Shown: positions 19,468 through 29,819 of the stretch, in pieces | Layout: every line of letters starts with the position of its first letter | How positions within the stretch are numbered: the first letter of the stretch is position 1 | Origin: RYN-133 sp963708645 | GTDB lineage: Bacteria > Actinomycetota > Actinomycetes > Mycobacteriales > Jatrophihabitantaceae | Reading direction: 5' to 3' | Assembly: GCA_963708645.1 (NCBI GenBank) | Contig: CAVPTA010000002.1 | Location: 62,001-126,000 of the forward strand | DNA length: 64,000 nt | Notes under the pieces: model-generated | The model's database searches: none | Told to the model about the DNA's origin: nothing | What the model saw: only the letters and a program-made list of their open reading frames with translations | Made by a program: the position numbers and the translations under genes

Positions 19468-21579
19468 CTAGTCGGCTCGCCGCAGCACGACGATCGCGCG
19501 CGGCCCGATCGACACCTTCGCCTCGGCCGCCACGACGTCGGGCATGTCCTCGTCGACCCCGTTGAGCGTGTCGATCACGATCTCCCATGCCGCGCCGTAC
19601 TCGGCGGGGGGCAGGCTGAACTCGATCTCGGCATCGTGCGCGCTGAACGCGAGGTAGAACGAGTCGTCGACGACGCGCTGGCCACGGTTGTCACGGTCGG
19701 GGATGCCCTGACCGTTGAGGAACATCGCGACCGAGCGGCCGAAGCCGGAGCCCCAGTCCTCCTCGGTCATCTCTGCGCCGTCGGGCGTGAACCAGGTGAT
19801 GTCCGGCAGGCCGGTCTTGCCTCGCCGTCGCACCGGGCGGCCGTCGAAGAACCGCCGGCGACGGAACACCGGGTGCTCGCGACGCAGCGTCGCCATCTGC
19901 CGGGTGAACGCGAGCAGGTCGACGTCGACCTTCGCCCAGTCGATCCAGGTGATCTCGTTGTCCTGGCAGTAGCCGTTGTTGTTGCCGTCCTGCGTGCGGC
20001 CGAGCTCGTCGCCGTGGCAGATCATCGGCACGCCCTGGCTGATGAACATCGTCGCGAGGAAGTTGCGCTGCTGCTGCGAGCGCAGGGCGAGCACGTTCGC
20101 GTCGTCGGTCGGACCCTCGACGCCGCAGTTCCACGACCGGTTGTGGCTCTCACCGTCGTTGTTGTCGTCGAGGTTGTTCTCGTTGTGCTTCTCGTTGTAG
20201 GACACGAGATCGCGCAACGTGAATCCGTCGTGCGCGGTGACGAAGTTGATCGATGCGACCGGGCGCCGGCCGGACGTCTCGTACAGGTCGGCCGAGCCGG
20301 TGATGCGCGCCGCGAACTCGCCGATGGTGGCCGGCTCGCCGCGCCAGAAGTCGCGCACGGTGTCGCGGTACTTGCCGTTCCATTCCGTCCACTGCGGCGG
20401 GAAGTTGCCGACCTGGTAGCCGCCGGGGCCGACGTCCCACGGCTCGGCGATCAGCTTGACCTGACTGACCACGGGATCCTGCTGCACGAGATCGAAGAAC
20501 GACGAGAGCCGGTCGACGTCGTAGAACTCGCGCGCCAGCGCCGATGCGAGGTCGAAGCGGAATCCGTCCACGTGCATCTCGGTCACCCAGTAGCGCAGCG
20601 AGTCCATGATCAGCTGCAGGGTGTGCGGCTGCCGCACGTTGAGCGTGTTCCCGGTGCCGGTGTAGTCCATGTAGTGCTGCGGGGAGTCCTCGACGAGCCG
20701 GTAGTACGCCGCGTTGTCGATTCCGCGGAACGACAGCGTCGGGCCCATGTGGTTGCCCTCGCCGGTGTGGTTGTAGACCACGTCGAGGATCACTTCGATG
20801 TTCGCGTCGTGCAGCGCGCGCACCATCGCCTTGAACTCCTGCACCTGACCGCCGGGATTGGTGCTCGACGAGTACTTCGAGTCCGGTGCGAAGAAGCCGA
20901 TCGTGTTGTAGCCCCAGTAGTTCGACAGGCCCTTGTCGACCAGGAACGAGTCGTTGACGAAGTGGTGCACGGGCATCAGTTCGAGCGCGGTGATGCCCAG
21001 CGACGTGAGGTGGTCGATCATCACCGGGTGCGCCATGCCGGCGTACGTCCCGCGCATCTCGTCCGGAACCTCGGGGTGCAGTTCGGTCATGCCCTTGACG
21101 TGCGCCTCGTAGATCACCGACTCGGCGTACGGGTGACGCGGTGACCGGTCGTTGGCCCAGTCGAAGAACGGGTTGATGACGACGCACTTGGGCATGTGGG
21201 CCGCGGAGTCGTCGTTGTTGACGCTGTCGGGGTCGCCGAAGTGGTAGCCGAACAGCGACTCGTCCCACTCGATCGTGCCGTCGATCGCCTTCGCGTACGG
21301 ATCGAGCAGGAGCTTGTTCGGGTTGCACCGCTGCCCGTTTGCGGGGTCGTAGGGCCCGTACACCCGGTAGCCGTAGCGCTGACCCGGCTCGACGCCGGGC
21401 AGGAACGCGTGCCAGACGAAGCCGTCGACCTCGGGCAGTTCGAAGCGCGTCTCATCGCCGTTCGGGGTGAACAAGCAGAGCTCGACGCGTTCGGCAACCT
21501 CGCTGAACAGCGCGAAGTTGGTGCCCGAACCGTCGTAGGTCGCGCCCAGCGGATACGCCGTGCCCGGCCAGATTTCCAT
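19468..21579 (-). CDS. glgX: Glycogen debranching enzyme GlgX/TreX
   Basis: A 703-residue GH13 isoamylase-type enzyme that cuts alpha-1,6 branches of glycogen. The N-terminal CBM48 domain has YPLGATYDGSGTNFALFSEV. The barrel has GITALELMPVHHFVND, YWGYNTIGFFAPDSKY, VILDVVYNHTGEGNHMGP, the nucleophile region HVDGFRFDLASALAREF, the acid region LIAEPWDVGPGGYQVG, and FVTAHDGFTLRDLV. The frame is intact. The ATG at 21577-21579 has GAAGGGA upstream. It is followed without a gap by treY, so it would feed linear maltodextrin to TreY and TreZ for trehalose synthesis. Confidence 0.95.
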   Translation of the reverse strand: MEIWPGTAYPLGATYDGSGTNFALFSEVAERVELCLFTPNGDETRFELPEVDGFVWHAFLPGVEPGQRYGYRVYGPYDPANGQRCNPNKLLLDPYAKAIDGTIEWDESLFGYHFGDPDSVNNDDSAAHMPKCVVINPFFDWANDRSPRHPYAESVIYEAHVKGMTELHPEVPDEMRGTYAGMAHPVMIDHLTSLGITALELMPVHHFVNDSFLVDKGLSNYWGYNTIGFFAPDSKYSSSTNPGGQVQEFKAMVRALHDANIEVILDVVYNHTGEGNHMGPTLSFRGIDNAAYYRLVEDSPQHYMDYTGTGNTLNVRQPHTLQLIMDSLRYWVTEMHVDGFRFDLASALAREFYDVDRLSSFFDLVQQDPVVSQVKLIAEPWDVGPGGYQVGNFPPQWTEWNGKYRDTVRDFWRGEPATIGEFAARITGSADLYETSGRRPVASINFVTAHDGFTLRDLVSYNEKHNENNLDDNNDGESHNRSWNCGVEGPTDDANVLALRSQQQRNFLATMFISQGVPMICHGDELGRTQDGNNNGYCQDNEITWIDWAKVDVDLLAFTRQMATLRREHPVFRRRRFFDGRPVRRRGKTGLPDITWFTPDGAEMTEEDWGSGFGRSVAMFLNGQGIPDRDNRGQRVVDDSFYLAFSAHDAEIEFSLPPAEYGAAWEIVIDTLNGVDEDMPDVVAAEAKVSIGPRAIVVLRRAD

Positions 21580-21647
21580 GTAGTTCCCTTCGATGTGGCA
21601 GCCGAACGCTGCCTACCCAGATAGGGCGGCTCTCGGACGGCGCCGGA

Positions 21648-22055
21648 CTACGAGTGTGACGAGGACGGCTTGGACGGTGCTGCGGGTGCCGGCGCGGTGC
21701 TCGGGCCGGGGTACTGATACGGAGGGGGAGGGTATCCCGGTCCGACACGGGGCCCGCCGACGCCGTGCCCGCGCGGCCCGTAGCCGATGAAGCCATGCCG
21801 GTACATGCCGTCCGGACGCATGATCGGCCGGTCGAAGCCGTGCCGGTGTCCGCCGCCGCCGACACCGAGGCCGAGGAGGAAGCCGAGCGCGAGAAGCACC
21901 ACTGCGCCGGCGAGGCCGCCGATGATGGCCGTCGTGCGCTTGGCCGGATTGACCCACGGCTCGCGGTAGCGCGGCACGAACGGATTCTGCGGCGGCAGTG
22001 GGTCGACGTGATGCTGTGCGGCTGGGGCTGGTTCGGGGGAGTCGGCTTCGGTCAT
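21648..22055 (-). CDS. Small membrane protein with Gly/His/Pro-rich tail
   Basis: A 135-residue protein with one membrane helix (TAIIGGLAGAVVLLALGFLL, about residues 41-60). The N-terminal 40 residues are Pro-rich and cytoplasmic by the inside-positive rule (NPAKR before the helix). The outer part has HRHGFDRP, repeated GYGPRGHGVGGP and a Pro/Ser end, and looks unstructured. The ATG at 22053-22055 has AGAGGA upstream. No family is recognised. It is divergent from uvrB, 79 bases apart. Confidence 0.65.
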   Translation of the reverse strand: MTEADSPEPAPAAQHHVDPLPPQNPFVPRYREPWVNPAKRTTAIIGGLAGAVVLLALGFLLGLGVGGGGHRHGFDRPIMRPDGMYRHGFIGYGPRGHGVGGPRVGPGYPPPPYQYPGPSTAPAPAAPSKPSSSHS

Positions 22056-22134
22056 CGGTGGGTCCTCTCGCTGACGTCCAGTCTGCCGCATCGCGGCCCG
22101 GCACGCTGTCGGAGCCGGGACGTACCTTGGTGGT

Positions 22135-24291
<2,157 letters not shown>

Positions 24292-24310
24292 TCACGTCCA
24301 CTGCAAAGTC

Positions 24311-24350
24311 GTCCGTGTGTCGCAGCCGGATATGGCTGCGACACACGGAC
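24311..24350. terminator. Perfect 17-bp inverted repeat between convergent uvrB and S53 peptidase genes
   Basis: Arms gtccgtgtgtcgcagcc (24311-24327) and ggctgcgacacacggac (24334-24350) are exact complements around a six-base loop. It lies between the ends of two convergent genes, where a bidirectional terminator is expected. No T-run follows either arm, so it is not a textbook intrinsic terminator; hairpins without U-tracts are frequent downstream of actinomycete genes. Confidence 0.8.
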
Positions 24351-24378
24351 AACTCGTAGAGCTTGTGCCCGGGCCGAA

Positions 24379-25638
24379 CTAGAAGGCGCCCGTGCCGTTC
24401 GGCGTGCCGAGCCCCGTCGGGCCGTCGTAGCCGGCCTTTGCGGTGCACAGGTACGACCCGCTGCAGCTGCCGTTGCTGCCCGAAGTCACGTCGTTGAGCG
24501 AGGACGTGTGCGCGTAGGTCCACGACGCGCTGCTGTGCCCGCCCAGGGCGTACACGCTGGCGATGATCGGCGACGAGGCGCTCGTCCCGCCCACCTGCAC
24601 CCAGCCGTCGGCACCCTGGACCGCACCGAGGCTGATCAGGTAGTCGCAGTACGAACTGGTGCCGCAGCTGTTGGCGGTGTCGTAAACGGCCACGCCGGTG
24701 TTCGGGTCGGCCACGGCGGAGACGTCGGCGACGGTGCGCTTCGCGCAGCCCGAGTCGCTCTGCCACGTCGGCTTCGCTTCATAGGCCGAGCAGCCCGAGC
24801 CGGCGCCACTCCAGGCGGTCTCGGACCAGCCGCGCGCGTTGCTCGCCTTGTTCAGCGTCGTGCCGCCGACCGCCGTGACGTACTTCGAGGCCGCGGGGTA
24901 CGAGACGCCGTACCCGTTGTCACCGGAGCTGGCTGTGATGGCGATGCCGGGGTGGTTGAAGTGCGCGTCGTCGGCAGTCTCGGAACTTGCCTCGGAACCG
25001 CCGTAGCTGTTCGAGATCGCAACAACGCCTGGTGTCGCTGCGGCGGTGTCCTCGGCCTTGTACAGGTCGGCGTTGTTCGCCGAGTTGGCTTCGACGAGCA
25101 GGATGTGGCACGACGGGCAGGTCGCCGACACCATGTCGAGGTCGAGGCTGATCTCGAGTCCCCAGCCGTAGTCGGTCGACGGAGCGGGCGACGTAGCACC
25201 GTTCTGGTTGACCTTCTTGAAGCAGCCGTTGGCCGTCGTGCAGGCCGGCAGCCCGAAGTGGCTCCGGTAGGTCGCGAGGTCCTTCTCGGCGTTCGGGTCG
25301 TTGTACGCGTCGACGATCGCGACGGTCTTGCCGCCGGCCGACGTCCCCGCGAGCTTGTACGCCGACTGGATGTCGGCCGGGCCGTACCCGGACACAGCCG
25401 TCGTGGTGTGCGGGCTCAGCACTCCGTTCGCCGTTTCGTTGGCGATCATCTCGCCGAAGCACGACGCGACCTTGACGCTGCGTGCGTGGTGGCATGCGAA
25501 CGGCGCCACGACGGTTCGCAACGCGACGTGGGGAATGCTTGTCGCGCCGGCCGATGACGGGGCGACGGCCAAGCCTGCGACGGCGGCGACGCCGGCGACC
25601 AGGGCGACGCCGGCACGGAACGAGCGCGCTGCTGCCAT
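24379..25638 (-). CDS. Secreted S53 (sedolisin) family serine peptidase
   Basis: A 419-residue exported peptidase. The signal peptide is MAAARSFRAGVALVAGVAAV with a cleavage region near SSAGATS (about residues 28-34). The sedolisin catalytic residues are visible: Glu and Asp four apart in GLEISLDLDM, the oxyanion Asp in SSGDNGYG and the nucleophile in GGTSASSP. DAYNDPNAEKDLATYRSHFGL begins the catalytic fold and the end GYDGPTGLGTPNG is typical. Only about 50 residues lie between the signal peptide and the catalytic domain, far less than the usual S53 activation domain. The ATG has GAGGAG upstream. Several cysteine pairs suggest disulfides outside the cell. Confidence 0.88.
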   Translation of the reverse strand: MAAARSFRAGVALVAGVAAVAGLAVAPSSAGATSIPHVALRTVVAPFACHHARSVKVASCFGEMIANETANGVLSPHTTTAVSGYGPADIQSAYKLAGTSAGGKTVAIVDAYNDPNAEKDLATYRSHFGLPACTTANGCFKKVNQNGATSPAPSTDYGWGLEISLDLDMVSATCPSCHILLVEANSANNADLYKAEDTAAATPGVVAISNSYGGSEASSETADDAHFNHPGIAITASSGDNGYGVSYPAASKYVTAVGGTTLNKASNARGWSETAWSGAGSGCSAYEAKPTWQSDSGCAKRTVADVSAVADPNTGVAVYDTANSCGTSSYCDYLISLGAVQGADGWVQVGGTSASSPIIASVYALGGHSSASWTYAHTSSLNDVTSGSNGSCSGSYLCTAKAGYDGPTGLGTPNGTGAF

Positions 25639-25803
25639 GCGGGAACTCCTCGGGTTCGAGTGGACCCTCGGCGAACGAGGGGACTTGCCCTCATCCTCAT
25701 CGAACAGCGTGTACCGCGCAAATCGGTCATAACGTAGCCGGATCGCCCCTCAGCGGCGGATGCGAGGATCGGTTCATGGTCCCGACGTACGCACCGCCCG
25801 AAG

Positions 25804-26505
25804 GTGCGCCGCCGCCGACGCTGGCCGTGGGTGTTGCTCGTAGTTCTGCTGGTACTCGTCGGTCTCGCCGTGGCCGCCGACCGGATCGCGCTGAGCCTGG
25901 CCGAGGACCGCGCCGCGAGCGCCCTGCAGAGCTCGCAGGGTCTCAACCAAAAGCCGGACGTGACGGTGGAAGGGTTCCCGTTCCTGACCCAACTGATCGC
26001 GGGCAGCTTCGGCGAGGTCGTCGTCAGCGCCAACGACGTGACTGTCGGCCGGGCTCACGACCTGCAGATCAATCAGGTCGTGGTCGACCTGCACGACGTG
26101 ACGGTTCCGAGCGACTACTCCAGCGTGCATGCCGACACCGCAACGGCCAGCGGGAGCATCGGCTACGACACGCTCTCACGCCAGCTCGGCACCCAAGTGC
26201 GCGCCGGATCCGGTGGTCGGCTGATCGCCGAGCCGTCGGTGCACATCCTGGGCCAGAAATTCACCGGCACGGTCAGCGCGGTCGTTCATGCCTCGTCCGC
26301 GAACGGGCTCAGCTTCGACAACCCGCGGGTGTCGGTCGACGGTGTGAACGTGCCGTCGGTCGTCGCCCGCCTGCTGGCGCGCGTGTTCGAGCAGTCGATC
26401 TCGCTCGCCGGTCTGCCGTTCCACGTGCAGGTGACCGGTGTCGACGTCACACCGGACGCGCTGGTCATCAAACTCGCCGGCCGCGACCTCACCTATCGAC
26501 GCTGA
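25804..26505 (+). CDS. DUF2993/LmeA-like phospholipid-binding protein
   Basis: A 233-residue protein with an N-terminal membrane anchor (RRRRRWPWVLLVVLLVLVGL) followed by a DUF2993 domain. Features are VTVEGFPFLTQLIAGSFGEV, the double-repeat-like strands INQVVVDLHDVTVP and LPFHVQVTGVDVTPDALVI. In mycobacteria the related LmeA is a periplasmic phospholipid-binding protein needed for lipomannan maturation. The start is uncertain. The GTG at 25804 opens the frame, but an ATG at 25776 (MVPTYAPPE) in another frame would join it if one base is missing. It diverges from the S53 peptidase gene. Confidence 0.7.
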   Translation: MRRRRRWPWVLLVVLLVLVGLAVAADRIALSLAEDRAASALQSSQGLNQKPDVTVEGFPFLTQLIAGSFGEVVVSANDVTVGRAHDLQINQVVVDLHDVTVPSDYSSVHADTATASGSIGYDTLSRQLGTQVRAGSGGRLIAEPSVHILGQKFTGTVSAVVHASSANGLSFDNPRVSVDGVNVPSVVARLLARVFEQSISLAGLPFHVQVTGVDVTPDALVIKLAGRDLTYRR

Positions 26506-26625
26506 GACGCGGCGCACCATCGCCGTGTCCAGGCTGCGCACGGGGTGCTGTTCCCAGGTCGTCCTACGGCTGTAATACGACCTGCAGAGCACACACTCCG
26601 AGGAATCCGGTCAAGGCTGCGGCGC

Positions 26626-27489
26626 TCACGGCCGCGCACCGGGACGGACGATCGCGCGTGCGGCCAGCACGTGGCCGGCCGCGAGGGATCGGCCGGGGTC
26701 GGCGCCGGCCAGCCGCGCGGCGAGCACCCCGGCTGCGAACGCGTCGCCCGCGCCGGTGCTGTCGACCACGCTCACGCTGTGGCCGGGCACTCTGACGACG
26801 TGCTTGCCGTCCGACCACACCGCGTCACCGTCGCCCTGCTTGACGATGCCCTCGCCGCAGCGCTGTCCGAGCGCCTGTGCCGCAGGCTCGACGTCGCGCG
26901 TTCCGGTCAGCACCGCAGCCTCGTGACGGTTCGCGAACACCAGAGCAGGAACGACCGCGTCGAGAAATCGGTCCGGGCCGTAGTCGCGCAGCGGTGCCGC
27001 GGACGCCGCGTCGATCGAGACGGTGCAGCCTCGCTGTCGGGCGGCGCTCAGCGCGGCCTTCGCGCGCCGTTCGGCGGCCGGGTGGAACAGCGCATAACCC
27101 GACAGGTGCAGGTGCATCGACGCGTCGAGCGCCGGCACCTCGCCGCCGACCGCGTTCGCTCCGGCCGACGGCACCATCGTGCGTTCACCGTCCGGACCGA
27201 CGAGCACGATGCAGGTACCGGTCGTGAGGTCGTGATCGATGGTTACCGCGAGATCGACGCCGGCCGCGGCGAGTTCGTCGAGCGCGAGCTGGCCGAGTGG
27301 GTCGCCGCCGACCCGTCCGACGAAGGTCGCCGGGCAGCCTGCCTGGACCAACCACGCCGCGGTATTCGCAGCAGACCCGCCGCCGCCGATCGCGATCGGA
27401 GCCGGGGTGTCCGAGCCGTGGGCCAGCTCGCCGGGCAACTGCGCGCGCACATCGATCATGACGTCGCCGACGCACACCACTCGGGTCAT
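26626..27489 (-). CDS. psuK: PfkB family kinase, probable pseudouridine kinase
   Basis: A 287-residue ribokinase-fold sugar/nucleoside kinase. PfkB signature 1 is IGGGGSAANTAAWLVQAGC at residues 34-52; signature 2 is VVDSTGAGDAFAAGVLAAR near 240, with the catalytic Asp in GAGD. FANRHEAAVLTG matches the nucleotide-binding region. Its ATG overlaps the TGA of the glycosidase gene (ATGA), which strongly ties it to that step: PsuK phosphorylates pseudouridine to the 5'-phosphate that PsuG cleaves. The specificity is inferred from context; another nucleoside, or HMP (the ThiD fold is related), cannot be excluded because the operon starts with a TPP riboswitch. Confidence 0.75.
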   Translation of the reverse strand: MTRVVCVGDVMIDVRAQLPGELAHGSDTPAPIAIGGGGSAANTAAWLVQAGCPATFVGRVGGDPLGQLALDELAAAGVDLAVTIDHDLTTGTCIVLVGPDGERTMVPSAGANAVGGEVPALDASMHLHLSGYALFHPAAERRAKAALSAARQRGCTVSIDAASAAPLRDYGPDRFLDAVVPALVFANRHEAAVLTGTRDVEPAAQALGQRCGEGIVKQGDGDAVWSDGKHVVRVPGHSVSVVDSTGAGDAFAAGVLAARLAGADPGRSLAAGHVLAARAIVRPGARP

Positions 27490-28382
27490 GAGTCGGCGCG
27501 GGCGACCTGTGCCGCCAGACGCGCGTTGTTGCGCACCAGCGCGACGTTGGTCGTCAAGGACGCGCCGTGGGTCTCGCGATGGAACCAGTCGAGCAGGAAC
27601 GGCGTGACGTCCTTGCCCCGGACGCCGTGCGACTCGGCGGCGTCGAGACCGCGCTCCAGCACGTCGTCGTGCACGGTGTGGTCGAGTTCGTCCGCGGCGT
27701 CGACGGGGTTCGCCAGCACCAGCCCGAAACAGTCCGTGCCGAGCTCGCGCCGTGCGCGCAACACCGCGGCCACTTCGGCGGGGGATTCCACCCGCCAGTC
27801 GAGCGAGTAGCCGGAGTTGCGCAGGTAGAAGCCGGGGAACCGGTCGGTGCGGTAGCCGAGCACACCGATGTTGAGTGTCTCGAGACGTTCGAGAGTCGCG
27901 GCGACGTCCAGGATCGACTTAACCCCGGCGCACACGACGAGGACTGGCGTGCGTGAGAGGGTCGTGAGGTCGGCCGACTCGTCCCACGTGTCGACCGCGC
28001 CGCGATGCACCCCGCCGAGCCCGCCCGTGGCGAAGACCGAGATTCCCGCGCGGGCCGCGAGGTGCGCGGTCGAGGCAACGGTCGTCGCGCCGATGCCGCC
28101 GCGCGCGGCGACGCTCGCGAGATCGCGCACGCTGACCTTGACCACCGACGGGTCGCTCGCGACGCGGGTGAGCGCATCGTCGTCAAGGCCGATCCGGGCG
28201 ACACCCTCGACGACCGCGATCGTCGCCGGAACGGCCCCGCCCGCGCGCACCTCGTCCTCGATCTCGCGCGCGATCCGCAGGTTGTCCGGACGCGGCAGGC
28301 CGTGACTGATGATCGTGCTCTCCAGCGCGACGACGGGCGCGCCGGACGACAGCGCGTCAGCGACCTCTGGATGCACCTGCAC
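27486..28382 (-). CDS. psuG: Pseudouridine-5'-phosphate glycosidase
   Basis: A 298-residue PsuG-family enzyme, which reversibly cleaves the C-C glycosidic bond of pseudouridine 5'-phosphate to uracil and ribose 5-phosphate. Family features are VVALESTIISHGLPRPDN, ATIAVVEGVARIGL, KVSVRDLASVAARGGIGATT (lysine and active-site region), FATGGLGGVHRGA, VVCAGVKSILDVAATLE and YRTDRFPGFYL. The start is the GTG at 28380-28382 or the next GTG two codons on (28376); both lie inside the permease gene end, a 20-26 base overlap. The overlap at both ends indicates translational coupling permease-psuG-kinase. Confidence 0.9.
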   Translation of the reverse strand: MQVHPEVADALSSGAPVVALESTIISHGLPRPDNLRIAREIEDEVRAGGAVPATIAVVEGVARIGLDDDALTRVASDPSVVKVSVRDLASVAARGGIGATTVASTAHLAARAGISVFATGGLGGVHRGAVDTWDESADLTTLSRTPVLVVCAGVKSILDVAATLERLETLNIGVLGYRTDRFPGFYLRNSGYSLDWRVESPAEVAAVLRARRELGTDCFGLVLANPVDAADELDHTVHDDVLERGLDAAESHGVRGKDVTPFLLDWFHRETHGASLTTNVALVRNNARLAAQVARADS

Positions 28383-29718
28383 GTGTGACCCACTTCCGCT
28401 CGACGAGACCGATCGGAAGCGTAACGACCGCAGCGACGACGAACGACAGCATGGAGGCACTCATCCATGCCGCCGGGGTGAAGCCCAGCCAGTCGTCGAT
28501 GTGCAGCCACATCGTCTGCCACCACAGGACGTAGCCGGGGTTGACGAGTTGGTACACGACGAAACCGACGATCCACGGCACGAGCATCAGCAGGCGCAGC
28601 GGCGCGTGTTCGGACAGGTTCCACGAGCGCTTCGACACGGCGAAGTAGTCGACCGCAAGCACGCCGGCCAGCGGAACGAACACCGCGCCGAGCAGGATCA
28701 GGAAGTTCTCGTAGTCGCCGATGGTCAGCCCGAGCGCGAACACGGTCGACAGCGCGCCGACAGCGAGTGCGAGCACCCTGCGGTCCCAGCGCGGGCGGAT
28801 GTTCTGCACCGAGATCGCCGCCGAGTAGGTGTCGACGAACGACTGATCGAGTTCGCGGATCGCGAGGACGGCGAACGCGAGCGTCCCGATCGGAATCGCC
28901 ATGAACGCACCGAAGATCTTGTTCGCGTCGCCGTGTGCGACGGTGAGCAGCGCGACCAGGCCGAGCCCGTAACACAGGATCTGGGTGACCGAGTACCCGA
29001 CGAACGTGCCGATCACGCCCTTGCGCACGGACGTCGAGTGGCGCGAGTAGTCAGCTGCTACCGGTACGTACGACGCGGCGGCGCCGATGACGGTGTCGAC
29101 CGCGATCCAGAAACCCGTCCACGATCCGTGCCCGAGCGCCGGCAACGGATTGCGCAGCAGCTGCACGCCGAGGTACCCCAGCGCGAACAGTACGAGCACG
29201 GTGACGTAGCGACGCAGGACCCGGATCCACCCGAGCGGTCGCAGCGCGAGCACGGTCGTGATGACGCCGCCCGCGACGACGTAGGTCCAGCGCGGCACGC
29301 TGCCGACGATCTGGTGCATCGCGGTGCTGATCGTTACCAGCTCGAACGTCGTCCAGCCGATGAGCTGCACCACGTTGAGCACGGTCGGCAGCCACGACAG
29401 CTTTGCGCCGAACAACCCGCGCAGCAGCACCATGGTCGGCTGCCCGGTCTCGGTGCCTGCCAGGGCCACAACTGCGACGGCGGCCGTGCCGAGCACCGTC
29501 CCGAGCACGAGCGCAGTCAGGGCGGCACCCAGCGACAGCGCGGGCCCGGTCGGGTACAGGATGAAGATCGCCCCGGTGAACCCGAGGATGCTCACCCCGA
29601 GGTTGCCCCACATCCCGAGCTGGTCGAGCAGTCCGAGCGCGCGCGGCGCCGGCTCGTCGAGGGTGAACGGTGCTTCCGCGGACGCGGAGGTTCGTGATTC
29701 GACTGTCTTGCTTGCCAT
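28357..29718 (-). CDS. cytX: NCS1 family permease, CytX type (putative hydroxymethylpyrimidine transporter)
   Basis: A 453-residue membrane protein of the nucleobase:cation symporter-1 (cytosine permease) family with about twelve helices: LGVSILGFTGAIFIL, ALTALVLGTVLGTAAVAVVA, VLNVVQLIGWTTFELVTI, VAADYSRHSTS and IGDYENFLILLGAVFVPLAGV among them. NCS1 members under TPP riboswitches are called CytX and are predicted to import the thiamine precursor HMP. That assignment rests here on the riboswitch directly upstream. Start ATG 29716-29718 has the Shine-Dalgarno AGGGAG seven bases away, within the aptamer. The end overlaps psuG. Confidence 0.82.
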   Translation of the reverse strand: MASKTVESRTSASAEAPFTLDEPAPRALGLLDQLGMWGNLGVSILGFTGAIFILYPTGPALSLGAALTALVLGTVLGTAAVAVVALAGTETGQPTMVLLRGLFGAKLSWLPTVLNVVQLIGWTTFELVTISTAMHQIVGSVPRWTYVVAGGVITTVLALRPLGWIRVLRRYVTVLVLFALGYLGVQLLRNPLPALGHGSWTGFWIAVDTVIGAAASYVPVAADYSRHSTSVRKGVIGTFVGYSVTQILCYGLGLVALLTVAHGDANKIFGAFMAIPIGTLAFAVLAIRELDQSFVDTYSAAISVQNIRPRWDRRVLALAVGALSTVFALGLTIGDYENFLILLGAVFVPLAGVLAVDYFAVSKRSWNLSEHAPLRLLMLVPWIVGFVVYQLVNPGYVLWWQTMWLHIDDWLGFTPAAWMSASMLSFVVAAVVTLPIGLVERKWVTRAGASRGR

Positions 29719-29722
29719 CAGT

Positions 29723-29811
29723 CTGCTCCCTAGCGCCGGCATGACCCGGATCAGGTTCGACGGTCGGCAGGATTGCCCTCTCAGCCCGGCTCTTCCCGGG
29801 CTCCCGTGCAG
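29723..29811 (-). promoter_or_regulatory. TPP (thiamine pyrophosphate) riboswitch
   Basis: Read on the minus strand, the conserved THI-box blocks occur in order: ACGGGAGCCC, GGGCTGAGAGGG (pyrimidine-sensing arm), then GAACCTGATCCGGGTCATGC and CCGGCGCTAGGGAG (pyrophosphate arm and P1 return). CTGC at the 5' end pairs with GCAG at the 3' end as P1. The sequence AGGGAG (29726-29731) at the aptamer's 3' edge is also the ribosome-binding site of the permease gene, seven bases from its ATG, so control of translation without a separate expression platform is inferred. Confidence 0.95.
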
Positions 29812-29819
29812 CGTTGAGG

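Noticed and set aside
22056..22134. Looked for an SOS (GAAC-N4-GTTC) box before uvrB, also before uvrA and uvrC
   Set aside because: None found; damage control of these genes cannot be claimed from this sequence.
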